Positions 35,298 through 44,403 of a stretch of DNA of 46,906 bases are shown piece by piece. The DNA lies in assembly GCA_026989395.1 (NCBI GenBank), contig JALSJK010000149.1, positions 1-46,906 of the forward strand, given 5' to 3'. The translations under genes were made by a program, and so were the position numbers. The stretch's first letter is position 1. Every line of letters starts with the position of its first letter. Below the pieces are notes generated by a model. It ran no database searches. It had not been told where the DNA came from and saw only the letters and a list, made by a program, of their open reading frames with translations. Source of the DNA: Methylomonas sp. (GTDB taxonomy: Bacteria > Pseudomonadota > Gammaproteobacteria > Methylococcales > Methylomonadaceae).

Positions 35298-35921
35298 TTA
35301 AGCCATCTTTAGAAGACTTTCACATTCGTCTCGTAATTTTTTCCGATAGAATAAAAATTTCCAGCGTTTGCCACCGCATTGGCGCCAGAGCATCGCAGAG
35401 CGAATTCCTGCCAATAATAACGCTCTGATTTTATTGATATTGGCGGGATCGGTGATGTATTTTTGTTCGCCTTGAACCATCACTCTAGGCTGTAAAGTGC
35501 TGATGGTTCGGTGATAAAGATCGCCTAGATTGGCCAAAACGTTTTCATGCAGTATATCGAAGTGTTCTGCCTGGGCCTGGGCTTTTTCGACACCAATACG
35601 AATGGTATTTTGCATTTGAGGATTTTTTTTCAGTTGATTTTCCAAAAAAACCAACGAGGCAGCATAACGAGCTTGTTCTGGGTTATGGATATTGGTGTTT
35701 GCTAATTGCTGGTGAAGTTGTTCCAGGCCAAGTTTTATACCCTCAAGTCCGCCATAAATATCGGCAACATTATCGGAATCAATCTGTAAAATGCTATTGA
35801 TGCTTGCTTTCATAGCATTTTGGTCTGATGAGCCGGTTGAAGCAATTTTGTGAACCAAATAAGTGGCCTGGGCTATTCCCGCTAAGCCAACTGTTTGATT
35901 AGTAAATGTTTTAATCGTCAT
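35298..35921 (-). CDS. hflD: High frequency lysogenization protein HflD
   Basis: 207 aa, the typical length. It opens FTNQTVGLAGIAQATYLVHKIASTG and contains VADIYGGLEGIKLGLEQL and NPEQARYAASLVFLENQLKKNPQM. The end LLLAGIRSAMLWRQCGGKRWKFLFYRKKL matches the family. HflD is membrane-associated and in E. coli influences lambda CII. It is usually beside mnmA and purB, but here lies between a rhodanese gene and mutM. Confidence 0.92.
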   Translation of the reverse strand: MTIKTFTNQTVGLAGIAQATYLVHKIASTGSSDQNAMKASINSILQIDSDNVADIYGGLEGIKLGLEQLHQQLANTNIHNPEQARYAASLVFLENQLKKNPQMQNTIRIGVEKAQAQAEHFDILHENVLANLGDLYHRTISTLQPRVMVQGEQKYITDPANINKIRALLLAGIRSAMLWRQCGGKRWKFLFYRKKLRDECESLLKMA

Positions 35922-35931
35922 TAAATTCTAT

Positions 35932-36396
35932 TTATTTTAAAGGGCTTGTAGTTTGTTGATCTTTAATGGTCTTTTTGCCGGATTTTATCCAAGAGGTAAT
36001 GCCATTTTGCAGATGAAGGATATTTTTCATGCCTAGTTTTTGGGTCAAGAAATTGCCCACCATGCTGCTTCTATTTCCAGATCGACAAACAAGAATAACA
36101 GGTTGATCGGGTGAAGATTTAACCTGGTTTAATTCCTTTACCCATGTTTCAGCATCAAATTTTCCTTGGGGATCAAAAAACTGTAATTTCTTGCTATTGG
36201 GAATAATTCCGGTTGATTGCCATTCTTTTACTGTCCTGATGTCGATGATCAAAGCGCCATTTTTCTGCAAGACTTCAACTTGTTCAGGGTCGAGATTTTT
36301 CAATTCATCCGCGGGCAAATAATTAGATGTCAGTAATAAAATAGAAAAAAAGACTGGAAAAAACAAAGATTTTAAAGAGTAGCGTTGCATATTCAT
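35932..36396 (-). CDS. Exported single-domain rhodanese
   Basis: 154 aa. The signal peptide or anchor (LKSLFFPVFFSILLLTSNYLPA) is followed by one rhodanese domain: LDPEQVEVLQKNGALIIDIRTVKEWQSTGIIPNSK. The active-site loop VILVCRSGNRSS has the catalytic Cys, and VGNFLTQKLGMKNILHLQNGITSW follows. It probably handles sulfane sulfur in the periplasm. It is the first gene of a tight run with hflD (10-bp gap) and mutM. Confidence 0.88.
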   Translation of the reverse strand: MNMQRYSLKSLFFPVFFSILLLTSNYLPADELKNLDPEQVEVLQKNGALIIDIRTVKEWQSTGIIPNSKKLQFFDPQGKFDAETWVKELNQVKSSPDQPVILVCRSGNRSSMVGNFLTQKLGMKNILHLQNGITSWIKSGKKTIKDQQTTSPLK

Positions 36397-36999
36397 TAGT
36401 TAAAGTTCAAATTTTTTTATTGATTGTAAGGATGCTAACAAGTGAAAAAGTAATGTCAACAAAAAATAAGATGGGTTTAAAGTGAAATTTACTTTTTCCA
36501 ATGAGGACGATTGTAGTTTTAAGGGCCAATTATTTGATTAATTTAATACGTATTTAAGATCTTGATCGTATAGTTTGATTGTGGCATTTGACATAAATCT
36601 TTGTGGTAAATCCCAAGATTAATAAAATGTTTGCTGGGATTAAGCAAAAACAGAAAAATTATTTGTGTTATATATCACATTACGCTAAGCTTCAATTGAT
36701 GCTGAATAGCGTCATGCATTATTGGAGTATTTTTTACTTTAATTACCAATGTATTTTTAGGTAAAAGAATATTGATGTTGCTCAATGATGAAAGGCTTTG
36801 ATTAATCTATTAATGTTTTATTTCGGTAGCATTTTATTGTGTACCATCCTTAATAAAACTTGTTAGAGTTTTCAATCGCCCTTGAACCTTAGCACCATAT
36901 AAGTATATTTGGAAAATGTACGGTTGAATGGGGAGCTGTCCGTAGTTGATTGACTCTCTTTAAGGTAAGACAATTTAGAAAAAAACAGGTGAATACAAA
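36397..36999. other. AT-rich 600-bp divergent regulatory region
   Basis: It separates the rhodanese gene from the PEP-CTERM gene and is long for an intergenic gap here. A CRP-like palindrome TGTGT-N6-TCACA lies at 36664-36679. The start at 37000 follows AAACAGGTG, with AGGTG as a plausible ribosome binding site. No ORF or RNA gene could be supported. Confidence 0.4.
36664..36679. promoter_or_regulatory. CRP/FNR-like palindrome
   Basis: TGTGT-TATATA-TCACA has five of five bases on one half and four of five on the other against TGTGA-N6-TCACA. It is about 320 bp before the PEP-CTERM gene and about 270 bp before the rhodanese gene, so its target is unclear. Confidence 0.35.
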
Positions 37000-37557
37000 A
37001 TGAAAAATTATAAAGCATTACTTTTGGCTCTCGTGCTAGCGCCGGCCTCGGCATTCGCTACAATTATTGGCGATGGTTTTACTCTGGGAAATGGTCATGT
37101 TGCTACACCATACCTGGTTGATTTGACAGAAGTTACGCAAACAATTGTGGCGGGTGTAAATGAACCAGTAACGGATTATTGGGAACTGGAAGTTCTTACA
37201 GAAGGTACATATAATCTGTCTTTTGCTTCTGTAAGCATTGTAGCTCTCAATGTTGCTATTGATGGGTTTTCTGTTTCAAAAGATAGCATGGCTAATGCTT
37301 CTGGAATTTACACTTTAGATTTGCAACCAGGTACTTATGATTTCTCTGTTTCGGGAGCTGCTAGAGACGGATTCAGTCATGACATTGGTCCCATTGCCTT
37401 GGGAATTGGCGGCATTTATACTGTTACCACTGATTTTACAACGGGTGATGTTGACGGTGACGGAGATGTGTCACAGGTGCCAGTTCCAGCCGCAGTCTGG
37501 TTTATGGGAACTGCAATGTTAGGACTACTGACTGTAGGTCGTCGCAAAAAAGCATGA
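37000..37557 (+). CDS. PEP-CTERM-type secreted protein
   Basis: 185 aa. A signal peptide (YKALLLALVLAPASAFA) is followed by an acidic beta-rich mature part (DYWELEVLTEGTYNLSFASVS, LDLQPGTYDFSVSG) and a short Asp-rich linker DVDGDGDV. The tail PVPAAVWFMGTAMLGLLTVGRRKKA is a PEP-CTERM variant (VPxPAAVW), hydrophobic span and Arg/Lys end. Such tails are recognised by exosortase and usually mark exported, often glycosylated, surface or matrix proteins. A strong terminator follows, so it is monocistronic. No exosortase gene is in the window. Confidence 0.85.
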   Translation: MKNYKALLLALVLAPASAFATIIGDGFTLGNGHVATPYLVDLTEVTQTIVAGVNEPVTDYWELEVLTEGTYNLSFASVSIVALNVAIDGFSVSKDSMANASGIYTLDLQPGTYDFSVSGAARDGFSHDIGPIALGIGGIYTVTTDFTTGDVDGDGDVSQVPVPAAVWFMGTAMLGLLTVGRRKKA

Positions 37558-37593
37558 TAGGTATCTTTGCTTGAAAGAGCGAGGGGTATTCAG

Positions 37594-37620
37594 AAAAAGG
37601 GGCTTTTAGCCCCTTTTTTT
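37594..37620 (+). terminator. Rho-independent terminator after the PEP-CTERM gene
   Basis: AAAAAGGGGCT pairs with AGCCCCTTTTT around a 3-nt loop and is followed by an uninterrupted T-run to 37620. It is the clearest intrinsic terminator in the window. It is 37 bp after the stop and separates this gene from the copper genes. Confidence 0.85.
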
Positions 37621-37777
37621 ATGCGCAGAAGAAAAAATTAATCGAATAGTTTTCATTGAATTTTATGAATTATTTGATTTTGTCAAAAATACCTTAATAA
37701 TACACAGTAAATCCTGGATTCAGGTTTATAAAGATGGTCAGGTTAAAATTTATCAATAGTTTTATGGAGACAAAGCA

Positions 37778-37987
37778 GTGAATGAAATAACATTAAATGT
37801 AACGGGTATGAAATGTGGGGGCTGCGAAGCCAATATTAAAAATAGTGTTGGTTCTTTGCCGGGTATACATTCTGTTGAAGCCAGTAGTAAAGAAAATAAG
37901 GTCGTCGTTTCATTTGATGAAGGAAAAACCGGTCTTGATGAAATTAAAGAGGCTATTGCCAGTTCGGGCTTTACAGTAGAAGAATGA
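37778..37987 (+). CDS. copZ: Heavy-metal-associated copper chaperone (CopZ-like)
   Basis: 69 aa HMA domain beginning with GTG (37778), preceded by ATGGAGA as ribosome binding site. The metal-binding loop is GMKCGGCEANIKN (CxxC), and the ferredoxin-like fold is intact to GFTVEE. It would bind Cu(I) and deliver it to the P-type ATPase encoded 34 bp downstream. The cargo is inferred from the neighbour. Confidence 0.85.
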   Translation: MNEITLNVTGMKCGGCEANIKNSVGSLPGIHSVEASSKENKVVVSFDEGKTGLDEIKEAIASSGFTVEE

Positions 37988-38021
37988 TGGATTGGCTTAA
38001 TTAAATAATTTTGGATAAACA

Positions 38022-40277
38022 ATGACAACAATTGCAAGTTCTGAACAGACTTCAGAGGAAGTGCGATTATCAATTCTTGGGATGCGCTGCGCGGGTTGCG
38101 TCAGTGCCGTTGAAAATGCCTTAGCCGAGGTTAAAGGGGTTAGCGCGGTCACTGTAAATTTTGCAGATCATTCTGCAATAGTGAAAGGAAGTGTCGATCC
38201 GGAAGATTTGAAAAATGCGGTTAACAGCGCGGGTTATGAAGCAGCCATAATGGAAGGTCTGGAAGACCCGGAAGATGAGGAACAGCGTGAACAAGAACGG
38301 TATTATAGTTTGCTGAAAAAAGCGGCGGTTGCTGCAGCTTTTGGCGTACCTTTGATGCTCGCAGGGCATTTGGGATGGCTTCCCGAAATTGGTTCTGAGA
38401 CCGGGCGTTGGTTCTGGCCGCAAATTGCATTAATCACCTTGGGCATTTTGGTCTATTCAGGCTGGCATTTTTATAGTGGTGCCTATCAATCCCTGCGTCA
38501 TGGTCAGGCAAACATGGATACCTTGATTGCCTTGGGGACTGGATCGGCTTGGTTTTATTCCTGTATTGTTCTAGATTACTACGAAATTTTACCGCCACTT
38601 TCAAGGCATGCCTATTTTGAAGCAGCGGTTATTATTTTGGCCTTTATTAACTTAGGAACCGCCCTTGAAACACGAGCCAGAAGAAAAACTTCCAGTGCAA
38701 TCCGGGAGTTAATTGGTTTGCAGCCAAGAACAGCGCGGGTTATCAGGGATGGGAAAGAAATGGATATTCCCATTGAAGAGGTCGGATTGGGAGAAACTTT
38801 GCGCGTCAGGCCGGGAGAAAAGATTCCTGTCGATGGCATAGTTATTGACGGCCATTCCTTGGTTGATGAATCGATGTTGACGGGAGAACCGTTGCCGGTT
38901 GAAAAAACCAAGGGGTCGAAAGTGGTTGCCGGAACCATTAATCAAAAAGGCACTTTCATATTCGAAGCAAATCGAATAGGCAGGGATACGGCCCTGGCTC
39001 AGATTATCCAAAGTGTCCGATTGGCACAGAGTAGTAAACCCCCAATAGCAAGGTTAGCAGACCGGATTTCAGCAATATTTGTTCCTGCTGTCGTAGCGAT
39101 TTCGGTTCTTACGTTTTTAATTTGGTATATTTGGGGACCTGATCCCTCCATTGGCTATGCTTTTGTCACGTCCATGACGGTTCTGGTCATTGCCTGTCCA
39201 TGTGTGCTAGGGCTTGCAATGCCAATCTCGTTAATGGTTGCCGTTGGTCGTGCTGCCAAATCAGGTATTTTGATCAGAAATGGAGAAGCGGTTCAGTTGG
39301 CTGAAAAAATCAGTTGTGTGGTGCTGGATAAAACCGGAACAGTCACTGAAGGAAAACCTCAGGTCACAGGTGTACATGCCAGTGGTCAATTTTCTGAAGA
39401 ACAATTATTGCAATTAGCGGCGAGTATTGAATCTGGCTCTGAACATCCTCTTGCTTCGGCAATTATAAATGCTGCGTCTGAAAAAAATCTGGAAATAAAA
39501 AAGGCAACTCGTTTTAAGGCGATTTCAGGCTTAGGTATTAAGGCAGAGGTTGATGGGGAGCAAGTTGTCTTTGGTAATGCCGCCTTAATGGATCTGGAAG
39601 GAATTAAATATGGTCGATATGTAAAGAAACTGCAACAGCTTTCAGAATCCGGAAAAACACCAATGCTGTTAGCTGTCGATGGTAAAATTGCAGGGATTAT
39701 TGCCGTTTCTGATCCAGTCAAAAAGGATTCAACAGAGGCGATCAGAAAACTGAAAAAGCAGGGTATTCGCGTCAATATGCTGACTGGCGATAATAAAATC
39801 ACTGCCAATGCAGTGGCTCAACAAGTAGGAATACCAGAAGTCAGGGCAGAAGTTCTGCCTCAGGATAAAGCAAAAGTTGTCAAAGATTTGCAAGTTAAGG
39901 GTGAAGTCGTTGCAATGGTAGGCGATGGCATTAATGATGCCCCGGCATTGGCACAAGCTGATATTGGTTTGGCTATTGGCACGGGCACAGATGTTGCCAT
40001 TGAAAGTGCGGATATTGTCATTATGCAAGGCTCGTTATTGAAAGTTCCAGAAGCCATTGCGCTTTCAAAAGCCACGTTGAAGAATATTAAACAGAATCTG
40101 TTTGGCGCGTTAATTTATAATACCTTAAGTATTCCAATTGCCGCAGGTGTTTTATATCCTTTTTTAGGTATTTTATTAAACCCGATGATTGCTGGCGCTG
40201 CTATGGCAATGTCTTCATTCACTGTTGTTACAAATGCCAACCGGTTGCGGTGGATGAAACTTGATGAAGAACAATAA
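38022..40277 (+). CDS. copA: Cu(I) P-type ATPase CopA
   Basis: 751 aa P1B-1 ATPase. One N-terminal HMA domain has MRCAGC (C23, C26). Eight membrane spans follow, with actuator TGEP at 287-290, the intramembrane CPC at 392-394 and phosphorylation motif DKTGT at 436-440. HP occurs in [11 protein letters not shown], and TGDN and [10 protein letters not shown] close the nucleotide domain. The TM7 YN and TM8 MSS residues ([25 protein letters not shown]) indicate Cu(I) specificity. It exports copper to the periplasm. It follows the chaperone and precedes gnnA by 13 bp. Confidence 0.95.
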   Translation: MTTIASSEQTSEEVRLSILGMRCAGCVSAVENALAEVKGVSAVTVNFADHSAIVKGSVDPEDLKNAVNSAGYEAAIMEGLEDPEDEEQREQERYYSLLKKAAVAAAFGVPLMLAGHLGWLPEIGSETGRWFWPQIALITLGILVYSGWHFYSGAYQSLRHGQANMDTLIALGTGSAWFYSCIVLDYYEILPPLSRHAYFEAAVIILAFINLGTALETRARRKTSSAIRELIGLQPRTARVIRDGKEMDIPIEEVGLGETLRVRPGEKIPVDGIVIDGHSLVDESMLTGEPLPVEKTKGSKVVAGTINQKGTFIFEANRIGRDTALAQIIQSVRLAQSSKPPIARLADRISAIFVPAVVAISVLTFLIWYIWGPDPSIGYAFVTSMTVLVIACPCVLGLAMPISLMVAVGRAAKSGILIRNGEAVQLAEKISCVVLDKTGTVTEGKPQVTGVHASGQFSEEQLLQLAASIESGSEHPLASAIINAASEKNLEIKKATRFKAISGLGIKAEVDGEQVVFGNAALMDLEGIKYGRYVKKLQQLSESGKTPMLLAVDGKIAGIIAVSDPVKKDSTEAIRKLKKQGIRVNMLTGDNKITANAVAQQVGIPEVRAEVLPQDKAKVVKDLQVKGEVVAMVGDGINDAPALAQADIGLAIGTGTDVAIESADIVIMQGSLLKVPEAIALSKATLKNIKQNLFGALIYNTLSIPIAAGVLYPFLGILLNPMIAGAAMAMSSFTVVTNANRLRWMKLDEEQ

Positions 40278-40290
40278 TAATCAGATTTAA

Positions 40291-41226
40291 ATGAACAAAT
40301 TGAAGTGCGCCGTCATCGGTACTGGCTATTTAGGTAAATTTCACGCAGAAAAATATGCATCATTACCAGATTGTGAATTAGTTGCTGTTGTTGACACCAA
40401 TGAGGAAGCAGCCCGGGAAATTGCAAAGAACAATGCTACAGATTTTTTAACTGATTATCAGCCATTGCTTGGTGAGGTTGAGGCAGTGAGTGTGGTTGTA
40501 CCGACCAGTTTGCATCACCAGGTATCTAAAGATTTTTTAAAAGCAGGGTCAAATGTTTTAGTCGAAAAACCGATCACTGTCACAGTTGAAGAGGCAGATG
40601 ATCTGATAGCCGTTGCAAAAGAGAATAATCTTATTTTGCAGGTTGGCCATTTGGAGCGCTTTAACCCGGCAATTGTCGGCCTGGATAGTATTAAGGAACA
40701 GCCCATCTTTATCGAGTCAGATCGGCTGTCGCCTTTTAATCCAAGAGCTAATGATGTCAGTGTGGTGTTGGATCTGATGATTCACGATATTGATATTATT
40801 CTGGCGATTGTAGATTCCGAAGTTGATCGAATTGAAGCCAGTGGTACTGCTGTTTTGACCAAAGGTATAGATATTGCCAATGCCCGGATTGTCTTTGAAA
40901 ATGGCTGTGTTGCAAATGTGACTGCCAGTCGCATCAGCATGAAAATGGAACGGAAGATGAGGATGTTCAGACCCAATTCTTATGTTTCTGTTGATTTCCA
41001 GAATCGGGTGTTAACCCAGCATCAAACTGGAACCAAGGAAATGTTCCCGGGAATCCCTGAAATTGTCACTGAAGAATCTGTTTTTGAGGATGCCGATGCA
41101 TTACTGGAAGAAATCAAACATTTTGTCAATTGTATCCAGACCAAGGAAAATCCATTGGTTTCTGGGGAGGCAGGCAGAAAAGCTTTGGCAACAGCTATAC
41201 AAATATCAAATTTGTTAAATCAATAA
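40291..41226 (+). CDS. gnnA: Gfo/Idh/MocA oxidoreductase, probably GnnA
   Basis: 311 aa. The NAD-binding loop is VIGTGYLGKFHAEKY, and the family EKP motif lies in NVLVEKPITVTVEEADDLI. A GHLERFNPA segment and a DLMIHDIDIILAIV stretch with the catalytic His follow, typical of UDP-sugar dehydrogenases. GnnA oxidises UDP-GlcNAc at C3. Identity rests on the next gene being a matching aminotransferase and the one after being lpxB, the arrangement described for GlcN3N-type lipid A synthesis. A generic MocA role cannot be excluded. Confidence 0.8.
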   Translation: MNKLKCAVIGTGYLGKFHAEKYASLPDCELVAVVDTNEEAAREIAKNNATDFLTDYQPLLGEVEAVSVVVPTSLHHQVSKDFLKAGSNVLVEKPITVTVEEADDLIAVAKENNLILQVGHLERFNPAIVGLDSIKEQPIFIESDRLSPFNPRANDVSVVLDLMIHDIDIILAIVDSEVDRIEASGTAVLTKGIDIANARIVFENGCVANVTASRISMKMERKMRMFRPNSYVSVDFQNRVLTQHQTGTKEMFPGIPEIVTEESVFEDADALLEEIKHFVNCIQTKENPLVSGEAGRKALATAIQISNLLNQ

Positions 41227-41250
41227 TCAATAGTAAAGGAAGGGCGGCGT

Positions 41251-42345
41251 ATGATCCCAATGGTCAATTTGAAAGCACAATATGCAGATATTAAAACCGA
41301 GATTGAGGCTGGTTTGGCCGAGACAATGGAAAATTGTGCTTTTATTCTGGGGTCTAACGTTCAGGCATTTGAACAAGAAGCGGCGCATTATCTGGGAGTG
41401 AAACATGCCATTGGCGTTGCTTCCGGGACGGATGCCTTGCATTTGGCATTGCTAGCCGAAGGTATTGGTGAAGGTGATGAGGTAATAACCACAGCATTTA
41501 CATTTATTGCAACAGCGGAAGCTATCCGGTATGTGGGAGCTAAACCTGTCTTTGTTGATATTGATGAAAAATCTTTCAATATTTCCCCGGCAGCAATAGA
41601 GCAGGCGATAACATCAAAAACCAAGGCAATTATGCCTGTTCATCTTTTTGGGCAGCCGGTCGATATGGAAAGCATCAAACAATTATGCGATCAATATCAA
41701 CTGAAAATTATTGAGGATTGTGCCCAATCTTTCGGAGCAGATATTAATGGCAAGCAAACCGGTAGTTTTGGTAATGCCGCTGGTTTTAGCTTTTTTCCCA
41801 GTAAAAATCTGGGTGCTTTTGGCGATGGTGGTTTGGTAACAACGCAATCTGATGAAACGGCAGAAATGCTTAGAATGCTTCGAAATCATGGTTCCAGGGA
41901 ACGCTATTATCATGATGTGATAGGGTTTAATAGTCGCTTGGATGAAATACAGGCAGTCATTTTACGTGCCAAATTAAAACGTATAGACCAATATAACCAG
42001 CGCCGCCGCAAAGCCGCTTATTTATATTCACAATTAATGGCTGATTTGCCTTTGCAAACCCCGATTGAAGATTCTTTTGGTACGCATGTGTACCATCAAT
42101 ACACCTTGCTTTGTGACCGTCGTGATGAAGTGATGACTGCGTTACAGGCAAAGCAGATTGCCTGTGCTGTTTATTATCCTGTTCCTTTACACAAACAGAA
42201 AGTTTTTGCAGATGACTGTCGCAATGTTAGTTTACCGGTTACTGAATCGGTATCTGACCGATGTTTGTCTTTGCCAATTTGCCCGGAATTGTCAGAACAT
42301 AACGTTCATGAAATTGTTTCTGTGATTAAATCAGCGTTGAAATAA
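41251..42345 (+). CDS. gnnB: DegT/DnrJ/EryC1 aminotransferase, probably GnnB
   Basis: 364 aa PLP enzyme of the sugar aminotransferase family. It has IPMVNLKAQYADIKTEIE, then GVASGTDALHLAL and IIEDCAQSFGADINGKQTGSFG, and the PLP lysine in FSFFPSKNLGAFGDGG. It would aminate the 3-keto sugar made by GnnA to give UDP-GlcNAc3N. A GGAAGGGCGG purine stretch gives a strong ribosome binding site. It is 24 bp after gnnA and 6 bp before lpxB. Confidence 0.82.
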   Translation: MIPMVNLKAQYADIKTEIEAGLAETMENCAFILGSNVQAFEQEAAHYLGVKHAIGVASGTDALHLALLAEGIGEGDEVITTAFTFIATAEAIRYVGAKPVFVDIDEKSFNISPAAIEQAITSKTKAIMPVHLFGQPVDMESIKQLCDQYQLKIIEDCAQSFGADINGKQTGSFGNAAGFSFFPSKNLGAFGDGGLVTTQSDETAEMLRMLRNHGSRERYYHDVIGFNSRLDEIQAVILRAKLKRIDQYNQRRRKAAYLYSQLMADLPLQTPIEDSFGTHVYHQYTLLCDRRDEVMTALQAKQIACAVYYPVPLHKQKVFADDCRNVSLPVTESVSDRCLSLPICPELSEHNVHEIVSVIKSALK

Positions 42346-42351
42346 TTTTCC

Positions 42352-43512
42352 ATGACCCAGAAGATTATGCTGGTGGCTGGTGAAGCCTCTGGCGATCAGC
42401 ACGCTGCTAATTTATTTTTGGAATTAAAAAACCACATTCCAGACATCTCGGGGTTTGGAATGGGTGGAAAAAAAATGGCGAAGGCGGGCATTGATGTGCG
42501 ATTTGATTCCAGCAATATTGCTGTGATTGGCGTCATTGAAGTACTCAAGCACTATCGAGAAATCAAAACTGCATTAAAATTAATGCAGCAATTATTGGTT
42601 TCCGAAAAACCTGATTTATTGGTTTGTGTTGATTATAAGGAATTTAATTACAAATTAGCCGCTTTTGCCAAACAGCAAGGGATTAAAGTGCTTTTTTATG
42701 TCAGTCCCCAGGTTTGGGCCTGGAGACCGGGGCGGGTAATCAAATACGGTAAGGTTATCGATATGATGGCCGTCATTTTTCCTTTTGAAACAGCTTATTA
42801 TGAAGCAGAAAATATCCCCGTTGCTTATGTAGGGCATCCGTCTGTCGATAAGGTTCATCCGCAATTTTCAGTTGAAGAAGCAAAACGGCACTTTAATCTT
42901 GATTGCAATCATCCAATTGTGGGTTTATTGCCCGGAAGTCGTCGAAATGAAATTATGCGATTACTTCCGGAGATGATAAAAGCTGCTGAAATCATTCAGA
43001 AAACTGTTCCTGATATTCAATTTATATTGCCTCAGGCTGATTCTGTTGATGATGAGCTATTACAATCCATTTTACAAACGGCGGCGGTTAAACTTCAAAT
43101 TGTTAAACACCAGCCGTATGACGTAATTCAATGCTGCGATGCCGTGATGACCAGTTCAGGAACAGTGACAATCGAAATCGCTCTGCTCACGGTGCCAATG
43201 GTGATTACTTATAAACTTTCCCCGATTACTTACTGGTTAGGGAAATTGCTGGTTAAAACGCCTTTCATCGGTCTACCGAATATCGTGGCGGGGCGAAAAA
43301 TAGTTCAGGAATTTATTCAGCACGCGGCGCAGGCTGAAAATTTGGCTTTGGAAATCAACAGGATTTTGACAAATACTGATTACGCTGATGAAATGCGGAA
43401 AAACCTGAAGGAAGTAAAAACAGCACTAGGCTCAGGGGGGGGGTCAAAAAAGATGGCAGAACTGGCTGCAAAGATGTTAAAAAATGAATTACCGTTAGAA
43501 AAACCTCTTTAA
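42352..43512 (+). CDS. lpxB: Lipid-A-disaccharide synthase LpxB
   Basis: 386 aa GT19 glycosyltransferase joining UDP-diacyl-glucosamine to lipid X. It begins MTQKIMLVAGEASGDQHAANLF and has GFGMGGKKM, then VDYKEFNYKLA, VSPQVWAWRPGR, LLPGSRRNEI and MTSSGTVTIEIAL. A run of nine G (43435-43443) encodes SGGG in the C-terminal part and is in frame. It should be dimeric and inner-membrane peripheral. Its 3' end overlaps flgN by 4 bp tail to tail. It is the last gene of the gnnA-gnnB-lpxB unit. Confidence 0.95.
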   Translation: MTQKIMLVAGEASGDQHAANLFLELKNHIPDISGFGMGGKKMAKAGIDVRFDSSNIAVIGVIEVLKHYREIKTALKLMQQLLVSEKPDLLVCVDYKEFNYKLAAFAKQQGIKVLFYVSPQVWAWRPGRVIKYGKVIDMMAVIFPFETAYYEAENIPVAYVGHPSVDKVHPQFSVEEAKRHFNLDCNHPIVGLLPGSRRNEIMRLLPEMIKAAEIIQKTVPDIQFILPQADSVDDELLQSILQTAAVKLQIVKHQPYDVIQCCDAVMTSSGTVTIEIALLTVPMVITYKLSPITYWLGKLLVKTPFIGLPNIVAGRKIVQEFIQHAAQAENLALEINRILTNTDYADEMRKNLKEVKTALGSGGGSKKMAELAAKMLKNELPLEKPL

Positions 43513-44006
43513 ACGGATGAAACCAGATTTTGACTATTGTGTTCAGTGCTCGTTGTACCATCCGGGCCATATGTATTGATAGATTGGCCGCTACCTTTGA
43601 TAATTTGTAATGAACGTTGGGTATGACGCGTCAATAAATCGATACTGGCGCCATTGCGTTCGTTCTGATCCCGGCATTTTTTTGACAGTTCAGTTATTTC
43701 AAACCAGTATTGGGATAACTCAGTGGCTTTAAGACCTGCATTTTTGGCTTTTTCCAGATAGTTTTTAATGCCGTCCTGATCCAAAATAAGATTTTCTGTG
43801 TTGAGTATTTGGGATAGTTGTTGGGTAAATTGGTTGAGTTGAGCGACTAATAATTGTTTTTCAGCCGCTATTCCTGTCAACAATTCTGGCGTTTCGCTTT
43901 TTCTTAGCAGTGAGGATTCTTCACTCAGAAGCTGGAAAAGCCTTTGGGTATGAATCAGGCCATTTTTAGCTAATTTGGTGGCGACAGGATAGGTTTTTTC
44001 AATCAT
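43509..44006 (-). CDS. flgN: Flagellar hook-filament junction chaperone FlgN
   Basis: 165 aa, mostly helical. The FlgN pattern shows KCRDQNERNGASIDLLTRHTQRSLQIIKGSG and the C-terminal NTYGPDGTTST tail. It chaperones FlgK/FlgL for export through the flagellar type III apparatus. It directly follows flgM (3-bp gap) on the same strand, the usual flgM-flgN order. The N-terminus is less conserved, as is normal. Confidence 0.85.
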   Translation of the reverse strand: MIEKTYPVATKLAKNGLIHTQRLFQLLSEESSLLRKSETPELLTGIAAEKQLLVAQLNQFTQQLSQILNTENLILDQDGIKNYLEKAKNAGLKATELSQYWFEITELSKKCRDQNERNGASIDLLTRHTQRSLQIIKGSGQSINTYGPDGTTSTEHNSQNLVSSV

Positions 44007-44009
44007 AAC

Positions 44010-44315
44010 TTAAGAAGTTCCGGGTAACGATTTTTCAAACTGGACCATTTGTTCAGCAATTTTTTCAGCATCAACCTGATATGTTCCTTCCGAAATAGCA
44101 TCTCTTGCCTGTTTAACGCGATCGGAATTGATAACAGGAACAGAATCTAGAGCAGCGAAGGCCTGTTTGAGTTCCTTGGCTGTTTCAGTAAACTTCAGGG
44201 AATCGCCTTGAGTTACAGTTTGGGCTGAAGTGTTTTTGGCAGTTTCAGCCTTTTCCTTTCCGGAAGATTTATGAACTTGCACTGTCTGGAGTGAAGTTGA
44301 AATTTTTATAGCCAT
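44010..44315 (-). CDS. flgM: Anti-sigma-28 factor FlgM
   Basis: 101 aa. It opens MAIKISTSLQ and ends with the sigma-28-binding helix region SDRVKQARDAISEGTYQVDAEKIAEQMVQFEKSL. The first half is disordered Thr/Ser/Ala-rich. It binds FliA until exported through the completed hook-basal body. It sits 88 bp downstream of flgA on the same strand, in the common order flgA, flgM, flgN. Confidence 0.92.
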   Translation of the reverse strand: MAIKISTSLQTVQVHKSSGKEKAETAKNTSAQTVTQGDSLKFTETAKELKQAFAALDSVPVINSDRVKQARDAISEGTYQVDAEKIAEQMVQFEKSLPGTS

Positions 44316-44403
44316 GATGTTTCCTTTTAACTATTTATATTTGCTTTAGTTATCGTCAGTTTAGATGATAACTTTAATTTTTGAACGAAATTTTTTCTTT
44401 CGC

